In this document: positions 42,384 to 51,894 of the stretch, in pieces
How positions within the stretch are numbered: position 1 is the stretch's first letter
Layout of the letters: each line of letters opens with the position of its first letter
Assembly (NCBI RefSeq): GCF_003634755.1
Contig: NZ_RBXA01000001.1
Span: 682,001-746,000, forward strand
Direction: 5' to 3'
DNA from: Flavobacterium limicola
Lineage (GTDB): Bacteria; Bacteroidota; Bacteroidia; Flavobacteriales; Flavobacteriaceae
Length of the DNA stretch: 64,000 bases
Made by a program: the position numbers and the translations under genes
Notes under the pieces: generated by a model
Database searches by the model: none
The model's input: the letters and a program-made list of their open reading frames with translations, nothing else
What the model was told of the DNA's origin: nothing

Positions 42384-44384
42384 ATGGCATTAGATTCAAA
42401 AATTCCAGGAGGTTCAATTTCGGACAAATGGACAAATTATAAAGATCATATTAATTTAGTAAACCCTGCTAACAAACGTAATTTAGATGTAATTATAGTT
42501 GGTACAGGTTTAGCTGGAGGTTCTGCTGCTGCAACTTTAGCAGAATTAGGATATAACGTAAAAGCATTTTGTTTTCAAGATTCACCACGTCGTGCGCACT
42601 CTATTGCTGCACAAGGGGGAATTAACGCTGCAAAAAACTATCAAGGAGATGGAGATTCAACTTTCCGTTTGTTTTACGATACTGTAAAAGGAGGAGATTA
42701 CCGCGCCCGTGAAGCAAACGTTCACCGTTTAGCTGAGGTTTCTACAAATATTATTGACCAGTGTGTGGCTCAAGGAGTTCCTTTTGCTCGTGAATATGGT
42801 GGATTATTAGACAACCGTTCTTTTGGAGGTACATTAGTTTCTAGAACTTTTTATGCTAAAGGACAAACAGGACAACAATTACTGTTAGGGGCTTATTCAG
42901 CAATGAATCGCCAGATAGGTCGTGGAAAAATAAAAATGCACAACCGTCACGAGATGCTGGATTTAGTTATCGTAAACGGAAAAGCAAGAGGGATTATCGC
43001 TCGTAACTTGGTTACAGGAGAAATCGAAAGACATTCTGCTCATGCCGTAGTTATTGCTTCAGGAGGATACGGAAACGTGTTTTTCCTTTCGACTAACGCG
43101 ATGGGAAGCAATGTTACAGCAGCTTGGAAAATTCACAAAAGAGGAGCTTATTTTGCAAATCCTTGTTATACGCAAATTCACCCAACTTGTATTCCAGTAT
43201 CCGGAGATCATCAGGCAAAATTGACATTAATGTCAGAATCATTGCGTAATGATGGACGTATTTGGGTTCCAGCAAAATTAGAAGATGCTAAGGCGATTAG
43301 AGAAGGCAAGTTAAAACCAACTCAAATTGCAGAAGCGGACAGAGATTATTATTTAGAAAGAAGATATCCTGCTTTCGGGAATTTAGTACCTAGAGATATT
43401 GCTTCTCGTGCTGCTAAAGAAAGATGTGATGCAGGTTTTGGTGTTAATAAAACTGGAGAAGCTGTTTACCTTGATTTTGCTGCGGCAATTGAAAGATATG
43501 GAGTGGATCAAGCGAGATTAAAGCATTTAGACGAGAATGATAAAGCTTTAGTCATTAAATTAGGAACTGAAGTTGTTGCTAATAAGTATGGTAACTTGTT
43601 CCAAATGTATGAGAAAATTGTGGATGAGAATCCATATTCAACTCCTATGATGATTTACCCAGCTGTACATTACACGATGGGAGGAACTTGGGTTGATTAT
43701 AACTTACAGACTACAATTCCGGGTTGTTTCTCTATTGGAGAGTCTAACTTTTCAGATCACGGAGCAAATAGATTAGGAGCTTCTGCATTAATGCAAGGTT
43801 TAGCTGATGGATATTTCGTTCTTCCGTATACAATTGGAGATTATTTAGCGCCAGACATTAAAATGGGGACTATTTCTACTGATTTGCCGGAATTTGAGCA
43901 AGCAGAAAATAATGTTAAGCAACAGATTGAAGCTTTAATGAATAACGGTGGTTCTAAACCAGCAGATTACTTCCATAAGAAATTAGGAAAAATCATGTGG
44001 GACAAAGTTGGGATGGCTCGTAATGCTAAAGGTTTGACTGAGGCACAAAGTGAAATTGCCGCAATTAGAGAAGAATTTTATAAAGAGGTAAAAATTCCTG
44101 GAACAGCTAATAGTTTCAATACTGAACTGGCTAAAGCACTTCGTATTGCAGATTTCCTTGAATTGGGAGAGTTGTTTGCTAAAGATGCTTTACATAGAAA
44201 TGAATCTTGTGGAGGTCACTTCCGTGAAGAGTATCAAACACCAGAAGGAGAAGCACAACGTGACGACGAAAACTTTGCATACGTTGCAGCATGGGAATAC
44301 AAAGGTAATCCTAGCGATGCAGTGTTGCACAAAGAAGAGTTGAAATTCGAAAATGTTAAACTAGTTCAAAGAAGTTATAAATAG
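42384..44384 (+). CDS. sdhA: succinate dehydrogenase flavoprotein subunit
   Basis: Catalytic subunit of complex II, 666 aa, oxidising succinate to fumarate with covalent FAD. The dinucleotide-binding motif is [21 protein letters not shown]; the FAD-linking His is in [18 protein letters not shown]; active-site pieces are [26 protein letters not shown] and [17 protein letters not shown]. It is of the type B SdhA/FrdA form in Bacteroidota. Middle gene of sdhCAB. Confidence 0.98.
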   Translation: MALDSKIPGGSISDKWTNYKDHINLVNPANKRNLDVIIVGTGLAGGSAAATLAELGYNVKAFCFQDSPRRAHSIAAQGGINAAKNYQGDGDSTFRLFYDTVKGGDYRAREANVHRLAEVSTNIIDQCVAQGVPFAREYGGLLDNRSFGGTLVSRTFYAKGQTGQQLLLGAYSAMNRQIGRGKIKMHNRHEMLDLVIVNGKARGIIARNLVTGEIERHSAHAVVIASGGYGNVFFLSTNAMGSNVTAAWKIHKRGAYFANPCYTQIHPTCIPVSGDHQAKLTLMSESLRNDGRIWVPAKLEDAKAIREGKLKPTQIAEADRDYYLERRYPAFGNLVPRDIASRAAKERCDAGFGVNKTGEAVYLDFAAAIERYGVDQARLKHLDENDKALVIKLGTEVVANKYGNLFQMYEKIVDENPYSTPMMIYPAVHYTMGGTWVDYNLQTTIPGCFSIGESNFSDHGANRLGASALMQGLADGYFVLPYTIGDYLAPDIKMGTISTDLPEFEQAENNVKQQIEALMNNGGSKPADYFHKKLGKIMWDKVGMARNAKGLTEAQSEIAAIREEFYKEVKIPGTANSFNTELAKALRIADFLELGELFAKDALHRNESCGGHFREEYQTPEGEAQRDDENFAYVAAWEYKGNPSDAVLHKEELKFENVKLVQRSYK

Positions 44385-44437
44385 TATTTAGAAAAGTCTC
44401 GATACTTAATTCTTAATACTTAATACTTACAAAAAAA

Positions 44438-45184
44438 ATGAAACTTACATTAAAAATATGGCGTCAGAAAAATGCCGCTGCAGAAGGAAAAATAGTTGAA
44501 TATCCAATAGATGGAATTGAGCCAGATATGTCTTTTCTTGAAATGCTTGACATTTTGAACGATAAATTAATCGTGAAAGGCGAAGATACTGTTGCTTTTG
44601 ACCATGATTGCCGCGAAGGAATTTGCGGAATGTGTTCTTTGTTTATTAATGGTGAAGCACATGGACCTGACCGTTTAGTTACTACTTGTCAATTACACAT
44701 GCGTAAATTTAAAGATGGAGATACTATATTTATCGAGCCGTTTAGAGCGAAAGCTTTTCCGGTAATTAAAGATTTAGTAGTTGATAGAGGTGCATTCGAC
44801 AGAATCCAGCAATCTGGTGGGTTTATTTCTGTAAACACATCTGGAAACACTATCGATGCCAATACAATTCCTATTCCTAAACACGATGCTGACAGAGCTT
44901 TTGATGCAGCTACATGCATTGGTTGTGGAGCTTGTGTAGCAAGTTGTAAAAACTCATCTGCTATGCTATTTGTCTCTGCAAAAGTGTCTCAGTTTGCTTT
45001 ATTACCACAAGGTAAAATTGAAGCTGCTGACCGTGTAATGAATATGGTTGCTCAAATGGATGCAGAAGGTTTTGGTAACTGTACCAATACTGGAGCTTGT
45101 GAAGTAGAATGTCCAAAAGGAATTTCTCTTGAAAACATTGCCAGAATGAATAGAGAATATTTATCTGCAAGTTTAAAAGGATAA
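44438..45184 (+). CDS. sdhB: succinate dehydrogenase iron-sulfur subunit
   Basis: Electron-transfer subunit of complex II, 248 aa. It binds a [2Fe-2S] cluster ([12 protein letters not shown], then VTTCQLH) and two further clusters ([11 protein letters not shown] and [15 protein letters not shown]), carrying electrons from FAD to menaquinone. Last gene of sdhCAB; 53 bases separate it from sdhA, and that spacer contains the microrepeat TACTTAATTCTTAATACTT. A bidirectional terminator follows. Confidence 0.98.
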   Translation: MKLTLKIWRQKNAAAEGKIVEYPIDGIEPDMSFLEMLDILNDKLIVKGEDTVAFDHDCREGICGMCSLFINGEAHGPDRLVTTCQLHMRKFKDGDTIFIEPFRAKAFPVIKDLVVDRGAFDRIQQSGGFISVNTSGNTIDANTIPIPKHDADRAFDAATCIGCGACVASCKNSSAMLFVSAKVSQFALLPQGKIEAADRVMNMVAQMDAEGFGNCTNTGACEVECPKGISLENIARMNREYLSASLKG

Positions 45185-45204
45185 AAATTCAAAGTATATA
45201 ATTA

Positions 45205-45240
45205 AAAAACGCATTCAATGTTAAAGTTGAATGCGTTTTT
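45205..45240. terminator. bidirectional terminator after sdhB
   Basis: Perfect 14-bp stem (45205-45218 with 45227-45240), A and T runs on both sides. Confidence 0.92.
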
Positions 45241-45264
45241 TTATGCAAAATAATCAGTCTTAAA

Positions 45265-45828
45265 TTAATCTTTCCATCCCCAAGGTGCGGAAGGTGTTGC
45301 TACTGTTTTTGTTAAGTCAAACTTCACGGTAAACAGTCGGTCTGAACCGATGCGTCTTAAGTTGTAGGTAAAAGATGTTTCGTCTAAAGTAATCCACCAT
45401 ACATTTGCGGAAGCATTTGGAATCAAATCACAGGTTTGTTGATCTGCCGGAAAAAACTGAAGCGTCGATGAGCCAGAATTTGAGGCTATTCCGCCGTATT
45501 GGGTCACCTTATCTTCGGAACCGTCTTCGTGACGGTGATCGTGTTTCAATTGGATTCGGTCATTTTTATAGGTTAACACCCAAGTTCTTGATTTGTCCTC
45601 TCCTACAAAAAACGGAATCCGAATCGTATTTTCGTCACAGTTGCGAACGTGCATTACTAGTTTTTTATCTCGAAATGTGTCATTTGCAGCGCCTTCTTTG
45701 ATTTCTCCTTCAAAGGATTTTCCGCATTGTTTTTGTAAGTTTTCCCAAAATTGTTTTGCCCCTGATTTTTCTTGTCCAAAAATTAAAATAGAGAATAACA
45801 TGGTGCATGCAAGAAGTATCTTTTTCAT
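45265..45828 (-). CDS. secreted protein of unknown function, 187 aa
   Basis: Exported protein with a clear signal peptide (KKILLACTMLFSILIFGQ). I do not recognise a family. The mature chain (about 169 aa) opens with SGAKQFWENLQKQCGKSFEGEI, has alternating beta-strand patterns (KLVMHVRNCDENTIRIPFFVG, TWVLTYKNDRIQLKHDHRHEDGSED), three Cys residues, and ends TVATPSAPWGWKD. The pattern suggests a small lipocalin-like or beta-sandwich periplasmic protein. It is convergent with sdhB and divergent from the nitrilase-type amidase. Confidence 0.8.
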   Translation of the reverse strand: MKKILLACTMLFSILIFGQEKSGAKQFWENLQKQCGKSFEGEIKEGAANDTFRDKKLVMHVRNCDENTIRIPFFVGEDKSRTWVLTYKNDRIQLKHDHRHEDGSEDKVTQYGGIASNSGSSTLQFFPADQQTCDLIPNASANVWWITLDETSFTYNLRRIGSDRLFTVKFDLTKTVATPSAPWGWKD

Positions 45829-45899
45829 AAAATTGTTTTTTGCTAATATAATGAACTTCTGGTATTGTGATATTTCTTATTTTTATAAAAAATAAAATC

Positions 45900-46670
45900 A
45901 TGCAAGTCACCCTGATCCAAGCTCCTTTAATTTGGGAAAATCCAAAGTCAAATCGCAATTACTTTGAAGTAAGAATCAAATCAATTACTGAAAATGTTGA
46001 TTTAATTGTTTTACCGGAAATGTTTACGAGCGGCTTTACAATGAATCCCGAACACGTGGCTGAAACTATGGATGGTAAAACAGTAACGTGGCTTAAAGTG
46101 TTGGCGAAAGCCAGAAACTGCGCTATCACGGGAAGTTTAGTTATTGCGGAAAATGGGAATTTATACAATCGATTAGTGTTTGTGTTTCCTTCCGGAGCAA
46201 TTCAATTTTATGATAAAAGGCATTTGTTTACTTTGGCTGGAGAAGACAAAGTTTATACGAGTGGTGACCAAAAAATAGTGGTGGATTATTTGGGTTGGAA
46301 AATTTGTCCGTTGATTTGTTATGATTTGCGATTTCCTGCTTTTTCCAGAAATTCAGATGATTATGACTTGCTGATTTATGTGGCAAGTTGGCCAAAAATA
46401 AGAACCAATGCTTGGGATGCTTTATTAAAAGCTAGAGCAATAGAAAACATGTGTTATGCCATTGGCGTCAATAGAATCGGGACTGATGCAAATGGTTATG
46501 AATATATTGGGCACTCGCAAGCTGTCGATTTTTTGGGGAATTATGTATTGGAACCAGAAGAATCTGAAGGTTTTTTTACGGTAGAATTAGACCAAGAAAA
46601 AATGTTGGAAACGAGACAGAAATTAGGTTTTTTGAACGACAGAGATTTTTTTGAAATAAAAAATAGCTAG
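45900..46670 (+). CDS. nitrilase-superfamily amidohydrolase (omega-amidase, YafV-like)
   Basis: Carbon-nitrogen hydrolase of 256 aa from the ATG at 45900 (QVTLIQAPLIWENPKSNR); the frame's earlier ATG at 45867 adds only an AT-rich leader. The catalytic triad is visible: Glu40 in LPEMFTSGF, Lys106 in YDKRHLFTL and Cys140 in PLICYDLRFP. Closest to omega-amidases that hydrolyse 2-oxoglutaramate or 2-oxosuccinamate, a metabolite-repair function. It ends convergently with the next gene, sharing CTAG at 46667-46670. Confidence 0.94.
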   Translation: MQVTLIQAPLIWENPKSNRNYFEVRIKSITENVDLIVLPEMFTSGFTMNPEHVAETMDGKTVTWLKVLAKARNCAITGSLVIAENGNLYNRLVFVFPSGAIQFYDKRHLFTLAGEDKVYTSGDQKIVVDYLGWKICPLICYDLRFPAFSRNSDDYDLLIYVASWPKIRTNAWDALLKARAIENMCYAIGVNRIGTDANGYEYIGHSQAVDFLGNYVLEPEESEGFFTVELDQEKMLETRQKLGFLNDRDFFEIKNS

Positions 46671-48325
46671 TTCTGATTTTTCTTATCGGTTTTCTCTTTA
46701 GGTTTAGGGATGTAGGGAAGACTCAAATCAAAAGCTATGGTAACGTCCCAATTTTCCCGAACAGGAATTTCTTCGGAAAAGTAAATCACTTCTTCTGCCT
46801 GACGCTTTTCTAAATAATTTCCTGGATCCCACTCCTTATTTTTGTTGGTGTCATAAATAGCGCGCAAGGTATAAATAGCTGGCTCGATTAAATTAAAGTC
46901 TATGGTGGTGTTCTTATCAGTGTATTCAGTTGCTAAAACATCGCCTTTTAGATTCGTGAGTTCAACTATAACAGGAAATTGTTTGACGTTTTCTAATGAT
47001 ACAGTAAGATTCCCGTACACATCAGTGCTATTAGTTTTTAATTTATACGTTAAAGTATCATTTGTTTGTTCAAAAAAATCAGTCAGCGCTCCGGGTAAGA
47101 GTTCAAAAGTGTAGTTTTCCGAAGGTTCATTTTTGAAGTCAAAATACAATTTTTGATTAAACTCATCGTATTCTGATGTAAAAACTACTGGAGCCTTTGC
47201 ATTGTTGATTACGCTTATTTTCGAATTTTCAATGCGGATTAATGGAGTTGAACTTTCTAATGTAAAACGCTCACGGAATTTCAAATTGCCGGTTTGGATC
47301 GCTGAAATCTTTAAAGTATCTTTTTTCTGGTCTTTGATTTTAAAATTGAAGTTTGTTTCGTATTTGTCTTTGGCTACAGCCAAATTCAGCGAATCAACTT
47401 TGATGGGTTTGTACCAGACTTGTAGGGAATCCTTTTTTGGAAATTTAGTAATGATCGTAGACAAGATATCATTGTTGTTTTTTAGTACTATTTTTGGACT
47501 TGCAGCCGCAGAATTCACATTGCCTTCGTATCCTAGGAACAGTCTGTTTCCGGATGCTTGGGTTGGTTTAAAAGTTTTGAAAGGAAGCGTTTCCTTGAAT
47601 AATTCTAACTCGTAAAGCGTATCATTCGGAATAGTAATAAAGTCTTTGCTAAACCCAATTTTGTCTGTTTTTGGATTGTATTTGTTATTGCTATTGTAGT
47701 CTTTCATGGCTACAAGCAGATATTTCCCGGCTTTTAAATTCTCAAAACGAAAAGTCTTAAGGCTGTCTAATGTGTTGGTCACATATCTTGGGGTCTCATT
47801 ATAAACTACTGAATCTTTGAAAGTGTCATTCACGTCATAAAGCATAACCGAAACGAATGACTCAACTTCCTTGTCATAAGCGCTTTTTACTGTTCCGCCA
47901 AGGCTTAAAGAGTCAATATAATTGCCGGTAGAAAATACGTATTTGAATTGATTGAATGGATTTCCTTCATTATTATCAGCGATGCTTTGGCCAAAATTAA
48001 AGCTGTAAGTGGTGTTGGGTTGTAGCGTGTCTTTGATTTTTATTGTAATCGTTTTGCTTGCCGTTGTTGGTAAAATCAACGGTTCATTTTTCATTGGGGG
48101 TGAAATGATTAATTGTTTGTTCAAATTTTTCAATTTGATATTCTCGTCAAAGACCAACTTAATTTCATTTCCTTTGAAGTTGGTATTGAAATTTTCAGGG
48201 AAACTCATTTTCAAAACAGGGGCTATGGTGTCTTTTAAACCACCAGTGATGGAGCCTCTTTTAGCACAGCCAACAGTAATTAAAAGCAATAGAAAGAAGG
48301 TATATTTTAAATTGTTTTTCAACAT
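46667..48325 (-). CDS. Ig-like domain lipoprotein
   Basis: Lipoprotein of 552 aa: signal YTFFLLLLITVGC with Cys20. Immediately after comes KRGSITGGLKDTIAPVLKMSFPENFNTNFKGNEIKLVFDENIKL, an Ig-like (Big_5) domain opening that is conserved in Bacteroidota. The rest is beta-rich with repeats such as GKYLLVAMKDYNSNNKYNPKTDKIGF and YTLRAIYDTNKNKEWDPGNYL, which look like calcium-binding or Cna-B-type loops. It ends in a Lys-rich tail (IPKPKEKTDKKNQN). Probably outer-membrane anchored, function unknown. Confidence 0.88.
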   Translation of the reverse strand: MLKNNLKYTFFLLLLITVGCAKRGSITGGLKDTIAPVLKMSFPENFNTNFKGNEIKLVFDENIKLKNLNKQLIISPPMKNEPLILPTTASKTITIKIKDTLQPNTTYSFNFGQSIADNNEGNPFNQFKYVFSTGNYIDSLSLGGTVKSAYDKEVESFVSVMLYDVNDTFKDSVVYNETPRYVTNTLDSLKTFRFENLKAGKYLLVAMKDYNSNNKYNPKTDKIGFSKDFITIPNDTLYELELFKETLPFKTFKPTQASGNRLFLGYEGNVNSAAASPKIVLKNNNDILSTIITKFPKKDSLQVWYKPIKVDSLNLAVAKDKYETNFNFKIKDQKKDTLKISAIQTGNLKFRERFTLESSTPLIRIENSKISVINNAKAPVVFTSEYDEFNQKLYFDFKNEPSENYTFELLPGALTDFFEQTNDTLTYKLKTNSTDVYGNLTVSLENVKQFPVIVELTNLKGDVLATEYTDKNTTIDFNLIEPAIYTLRAIYDTNKNKEWDPGNYLEKRQAEEVIYFSEEIPVRENWDVTIAFDLSLPYIPKPKEKTDKKNQN

Positions 48326-48535
48326 ATCAAATCATAATTAGAATCTACAAAATAACAATTATAATTCATGCAATCGAAATTTTTTATAGAATTATTATGA
48401 GCGGTCAAATTCAGATTACTTTTTAGAATGTAACTCTATTTTTTGTTTTTAATGTTTAATTTTACATCCATCAAGTTGTGAAGCATATGTATACTTCTTG
48501 AATTTAAAATGAATGTTGAATTGATAGTATAAGTG

Positions 48536-48937
48536 ATGAGAAAAATAGAACATATAGGAATTGCTGTTAAAGATTTAAAAGTGTCGAATTTAGTTTTCGA
48601 AAAACTCTTTGGTGCTCCGGCTTATAAATTTGAAGATGTCGAAACCGAAGGTGTGACAACTTCTTTTTTTATGAATGGACCTAATAAAATTGAGCTTCTA
48701 GCTGCAACTAATCCAGACAGTCCTATTGCTAAATTCATAGAAAAAAAGGGAGAAGGAATTCATCATATCGCTTTTGATGTAGAAGATATTGTTTCGGAAA
48801 TAGCACGTTTGAAAAACGAAGGGTTTATAGTCTTGAATGAAATCCCTAAAAAAGGTGCTGATAATAAAATTGTTGCGTTTTTGCATCCAAAAAGCACGAA
48901 TGGTGTTTTGATTGAATTGTGTCAGGAAATAAAATAA
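48536..48937 (+). CDS. mce: methylmalonyl-CoA epimerase
   Basis: Vicinal oxygen chelate enzyme of 133 aa that interconverts the 2R and 2S isomers of methylmalonyl-CoA in propionate metabolism. Start is the ATG at 48536; the GTG one codon earlier is less likely. Metal ligands are visible in RKIEHIGIAVKDL, EGIHHIAFDVEDI and NGVLIELCQE; the middle carries NKIELLAATNPDSPIAKFI. No mutase gene lies beside it. Upstream 48326-48535 shows no further gene. Confidence 0.93.
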   Translation: MRKIEHIGIAVKDLKVSNLVFEKLFGAPAYKFEDVETEGVTTSFFMNGPNKIELLAATNPDSPIAKFIEKKGEGIHHIAFDVEDIVSEIARLKNEGFIVLNEIPKKGADNKIVAFLHPKSTNGVLIELCQEIK

Positions 48938-49034
48938 TTTCATTATTGTTGCATGGGTAGTATTCTAATATTCAGTTGGTTTCTGTTTGAACAAAACTAA
49001 TAATGAAACTATATTTAAATCTAAGTCAAAAATA

Positions 49035-49066
49035 TTTGGAGCAAATGAAAAATAGTGGTAATATTG
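49035..49066 (+). promoter_or_regulatory. predicted tRNA promoter
   Basis: TTTG (49035-49038), 20 bases, TAATATTG (49059-49066); start near 49073, just before the tRNA. Confidence 0.4.
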
Positions 49067-49079
49067 CAAACTCTAAACC

Positions 49080-49153
49080 GGTCCTATAGCTCAGCTGGTT
49101 AGAGCACCTGACTCATAATCAGGTGGTCCCTGGTTCGAGCCCAGGTGGGACCA
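49080..49153 (+). tRNA. tRNA with CAU anticodon, probably tRNA-Ile2
   Basis: Complete cloverleaf of 74 bases: acceptor GGTCCTA/TGGGACC, D arm AGCTCAGCTGGTTAGAGC, anticodon stem CCTGA/TCAGG with loop CTCATAA (anticodon CAT), T arm CCTGGTTCGAGCCCAGG, discriminator A. CCA is not encoded. CAU can be Met or lysidine-modified Ile2. The acceptor pairs C4-G69 and C5-G68 match E. coli tRNA-Ile2 and not elongator tRNA-Met, so Ile2 is preferred. Confidence 0.97.
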
Positions 49154-49156
49154 CAG

Positions 49157-49182
49157 AAAACCTTGTTTTTTAGCAAGGTTTT
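49157..49182 (+). terminator. terminator of the tRNA gene
   Basis: Nine-bp stem (49157-49165 with 49174-49182) followed by T. Confidence 0.85.
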
Positions 49183-49304
49183 TTTTATTTATAAAAGTTT
49201 TGTTTGAACAAGTTTGTCTTGCATTTTGTGAAAAAGATGTTTATTAGTTGGATTAGCATTGAAGAAGATTTGTTTTTAAACAATAGATTTTTATATTTGA
49301 CATT

Positions 49305-49526
49305 ATGAAAATAGTTCAGAAAAACGCATTATGTTTTGTTATCTTTTTTTTTAGCATTTTTAGTGTAATTGCTAAGGAAAGTCCTCCTTCGCCTACTTAC
49401 AGAACGCCTCCGACTCCTCCTCTTTTGCCTATAGATGAGAATATATATATAGTAATGATAATAGGTTTTTTATTTGGAATTTATATCATTTACAGTAATA
49501 GGTTAAAAACAAAAACCACAATTTAA
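49305..49526 (+). CDS. small proline-rich membrane protein, 73 aa
   Basis: Signal peptide (KNALCFVIFFFSIFSVIAK), a short proline-rich external segment (SPPSPTYRTPPTPPLLPID) and one C-terminal transmembrane helix (NIYIVMIIGFLFGIYIIYS) with a basic tail. This signal-Pro-rich-TM layout of about 70 aa recurs in flavobacteria, usually uncharacterised. Monocistronic, between the tRNA and riboflavin synthase. Function unknown. Confidence 0.75.
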   Translation: MKIVQKNALCFVIFFFSIFSVIAKESPPSPTYRTPPTPPLLPIDENIYIVMIIGFLFGIYIIYSNRLKTKTTI

Positions 49527-49561
49527 TTGGGGTTTTTGTTTTTTAACGAAGAATATAGTTT

Positions 49562-50149
49562 TTATTTGTTTGCGTACAATCTGGAAATGTATTTACCGAT
49601 CACATCAAATTCAAGATTTACTTTTGTCCCTACCACGAAATTTTTGAAATTAGTATGTTCATAAGTGTAAGGAATGATAGCTACGCTAAACTGATTTTTT
49701 TGGGAGTTTACTACCGTTAAGCTTACTCCATTTACGGTGATTGATCCTTTTTCGATAGTAATGTTGTTTAATTTTTCATCATATTCAAAAGTGTAAAGCC
49801 AGCTTCCGTCAGTTTGTTCGGCAATGATGCAGGTTCCGGTTTGGTCTACATGACCTTGAACAATATGGCCGTCAAGTCTGTCGCCAAGTTTCATTGCTCT
49901 TTCTAAGTTGACGCTGTTGCCAACTTTCCAATCGGCTAAATTTGTTTTTTTTATAGTTTCATCTATAGCGGTAACGGTATAAAAATCGTCTCCAATTGCA
50001 ACAACGGTAAGGCATATTCCGTTATGGGCTACACTTTGGTCTATTTGAAGTTCGCCGGTGATAGATGCGTTTATTGTGACATGAATGTTGTTCATGTCTT
50101 TTTTTATTTCTTGGATGGTGCCAAGGGTTTCTATGATTCCTGTAAACAT
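49562..50149 (-). CDS. ribE: riboflavin synthase (alpha chain)
   Basis: Dismutates two lumazines to riboflavin; 195 aa from the ATG at 50149 (FTGIIETLGTIQEI, the standard N-terminus). The frame's extra 14 residues contain the promoter region. The two lumazine-binding repeats are visible: VAHNGICLTVVAIGDDFYTVTAIDETIKKTN...GHIVQGHVDQTG and IEKGSITVNGVSLTVVNSQKNQFSVAIIPYTYEHTNF. Divergent from pdxA. No FMN riboswitch upstream. Confidence 0.96.
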   Translation of the reverse strand: MFTGIIETLGTIQEIKKDMNNIHVTINASITGELQIDQSVAHNGICLTVVAIGDDFYTVTAIDETIKKTNLADWKVGNSVNLERAMKLGDRLDGHIVQGHVDQTGTCIIAEQTDGSWLYTFEYDEKLNNITIEKGSITVNGVSLTVVNSQKNQFSVAIIPYTYEHTNFKNFVVGTKVNLEFDVIGKYISRLYANK

Positions 50150-50166
50150 TTCTTGTTTTATTTTAC

Positions 50167-50187
50167 TAAATTTGCACTTCAAAATTA
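50167..50187. promoter_or_regulatory. divergent -7 boxes of pdxA and ribE
   Basis: Rightward TAAATTTG (50167-50174) for pdxA and leftward TAATTTTG (complement of 50180-50187) for ribE, both perfect, five bases apart, so polymerase on one should block the other. Confidence 0.5.
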
Positions 50188-50210
50188 GCAATAAATAACG
50201 TTAGATTATT

Positions 50211-51257
50211 ATGAAAAAGGCAGAAAATATAATCGTCGGAATTTCTATAGGAGATTTAAACGGTATTGGAAGCGAGGTTATCTTAAAAACATTCGAGGAT
50301 TCTCGTATGCTAGAGTTGTGTACTCCTGTTATCTTTGCTAATGTAAAGTTGCTTTCTTTTGTGAAAAAAGGTTTTCAATCGACTTCTTTATTGCATGGGA
50401 TTGATAAGTTGGATCAAATTGTTCCGGGGAAGATTAATGTTTTAAATCTTTGGAAGGAAGGAGTGGATTTGAATTTTGGTGTAAGTGATTCGAAGGCCGG
50501 AGAGTATGCTATACGGTCATTTGTTGCGGCAACCAAGGCCTTGAAAGATGGTCTTGTAGATGTCCTGGTGACTGCGCCAATAAATAAATACAACATACAA
50601 TCGGATGAATTTAAATTCCCCGGGCATACAGATTATTTAGATCAGGAATTAGCTGGAAATGCCTTAATGTTAATGGTTCAGGATAATTTAAGAGTTGGAT
50701 TATTGACCGATCATATACCTTTAAACGAAGTGGCTGCTCATCTTACTGAGGAATTAATCAGGAAGAAGATTGAAACAGTGAAGCAATCATTGATTCAGGA
50801 TTTTAGTATCAATAAGCCTAAAATTGCGGTTTTGGGATTGAATCCACATTGTGGCGACGGTGGGGTTATCGGGACTGAAGATGATTTAATAATAAAGCCA
50901 GCATTGAAAAAGATATTTGATAAAGGAACTTTAGTTTTTGGGCCTTTTGCTGCCGATGGTTTTTTTGGAAGTAACCAATATGAAAAATATGATGCGATTA
51001 TAGCTACTTATCACGATCAGGGATTAATTCCTTTTAAAACACTTTCTTTTGGAAATGGCGTGAATTATACGGCTGGTCTGAATAAAATAAGAACGTCGCC
51101 GGATCATGGTACTGCTTATGATATTGCAGGAAAGGGGATAGCGGATTTCAACTCTTTTAAAGAGGCTGTTTATCTTGCAATTGACATTTATCATTCGAGA
51201 AATCAATATGCGGAAATCAGTGAGAAACCATTGAAAACAAAAGAAAAACAGTTGTGA
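50211..51257 (+). CDS. pdxA: 4-hydroxythreonine-4-phosphate dehydrogenase
   Basis: NAD-dependent enzyme of pyridoxal phosphate synthesis (DXP-dependent route), 348 aa. Family pieces: VGISIGDLNGIGSEVIL (nucleotide and substrate loop), VDVLVTAPINKYNI, FPGHTDYLDQEL, VGLLTDHIPLNEV, AVLGLNPHCGDGG, AIIATYHDQGLIPFKTLSFGNGVNYTAGL and TSPDHGTAYDIAGKG. Monocistronic or leading into the fatty-acid block, whose own -7 box is at 51301. Confidence 0.97.
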   Translation: MKKAENIIVGISIGDLNGIGSEVILKTFEDSRMLELCTPVIFANVKLLSFVKKGFQSTSLLHGIDKLDQIVPGKINVLNLWKEGVDLNFGVSDSKAGEYAIRSFVAATKALKDGLVDVLVTAPINKYNIQSDEFKFPGHTDYLDQELAGNALMLMVQDNLRVGLLTDHIPLNEVAAHLTEELIRKKIETVKQSLIQDFSINKPKIAVLGLNPHCGDGGVIGTEDDLIIKPALKKIFDKGTLVFGPFAADGFFGSNQYEKYDAIIATYHDQGLIPFKTLSFGNGVNYTAGLNKIRTSPDHGTAYDIAGKGIADFNSFKEAVYLAIDIYHSRNQYAEISEKPLKTKEKQL

Positions 51258-51300
51258 ACAAAAAAAAGTGAATAACATTATTAGATTTAGAATAATTTTA

Positions 51301-51308
51301 TATCTTTG
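51301..51308 (+). promoter_or_regulatory. -7 box of the DUF177-rpmF transcript
   Basis: TATCTTTG is a perfect TAnnTTTG box about 35 bases before the DUF177 start; no good -33 was found. Confidence 0.4.
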
Positions 51309-51342
51309 CACTCCCGAAGTTTAGGGGCAAATTGTTGTTGAA

Positions 51343-51885
51343 ATGAAGAATAGAAAAGAATATTTAATTCCTTTCGTAGGATTAAAGCAAGGCAAACATC
51401 ATTTTGAGTATCAAATAAGTAATGCGTTCTTTGAAATCTTTGATTATAATGAATATCAAGATTCAAATATCAAAGTAAATGTAGTTTTAGAGAAAAAAAG
51501 CACGCTGCTAGAGTTGAGTTTTAAGCATAAAGGTATTGTAAATGTGCCTTGTGATCTCACAAGTGAAGATTTTGATTTGCCTATTAAAGGTCAAATGAAG
51601 TTAATCGTTCGTTTTGGGGAGGAATTTAATAATGAAAATGAGGAATTGTTAATTTTACCTCATGGAGAGTTTGAAATAGATATTGCACAATACATCTATG
51701 AAATGATAGTGTTGTCAGTTCCTCTAAGACGAGTTCATCCAGGCGTGAAAGACGGAAGTTTAAAGACGGAAGCCTTAACTAAATTAAATGAACTCATAGT
51801 AAAGGAAGAAAAAGAAGAAATTAAAGAAGAAGAAAATATTGACCCGCGTTGGGACAAATTAAAGCAACTATTAACGGATAAATAA
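51343..51885 (+). CDS. DUF177 (YceD family) protein
   Basis: Protein of 180 aa, the DUF177/YceD family that precedes rpmF in most bacteria and is linked to 23S rRNA or 50S assembly. Pieces: VGLKQGKHHFEYQISNAFFEIFDY, LTSEDFDLPIKGQMKLIVRFG, ELLILPHGEFEIDIAQYIYEMIVLSVPLRRVHPG and a C-terminal DPRWDKLKQLL. It ends nine bases before rpmF. Confidence 0.93.
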   Translation: MKNRKEYLIPFVGLKQGKHHFEYQISNAFFEIFDYNEYQDSNIKVNVVLEKKSTLLELSFKHKGIVNVPCDLTSEDFDLPIKGQMKLIVRFGEEFNNENEELLILPHGEFEIDIAQYIYEMIVLSVPLRRVHPGVKDGSLKTEALTKLNELIVKEEKEEIKEEENIDPRWDKLKQLLTDK

Positions 51886-51894
51886 TATAGTAAA

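Noticed and set aside
49080..49526. tRNA as an integration site of a mobile element
   Set aside because: No integrase, no direct repeat of the tRNA 3' end, and the following genes are core.
50150..50210. FMN riboswitch in front of ribE, or TPP riboswitch in front of thiL
   Set aside because: Both leaders are too short and lack the conserved cores.
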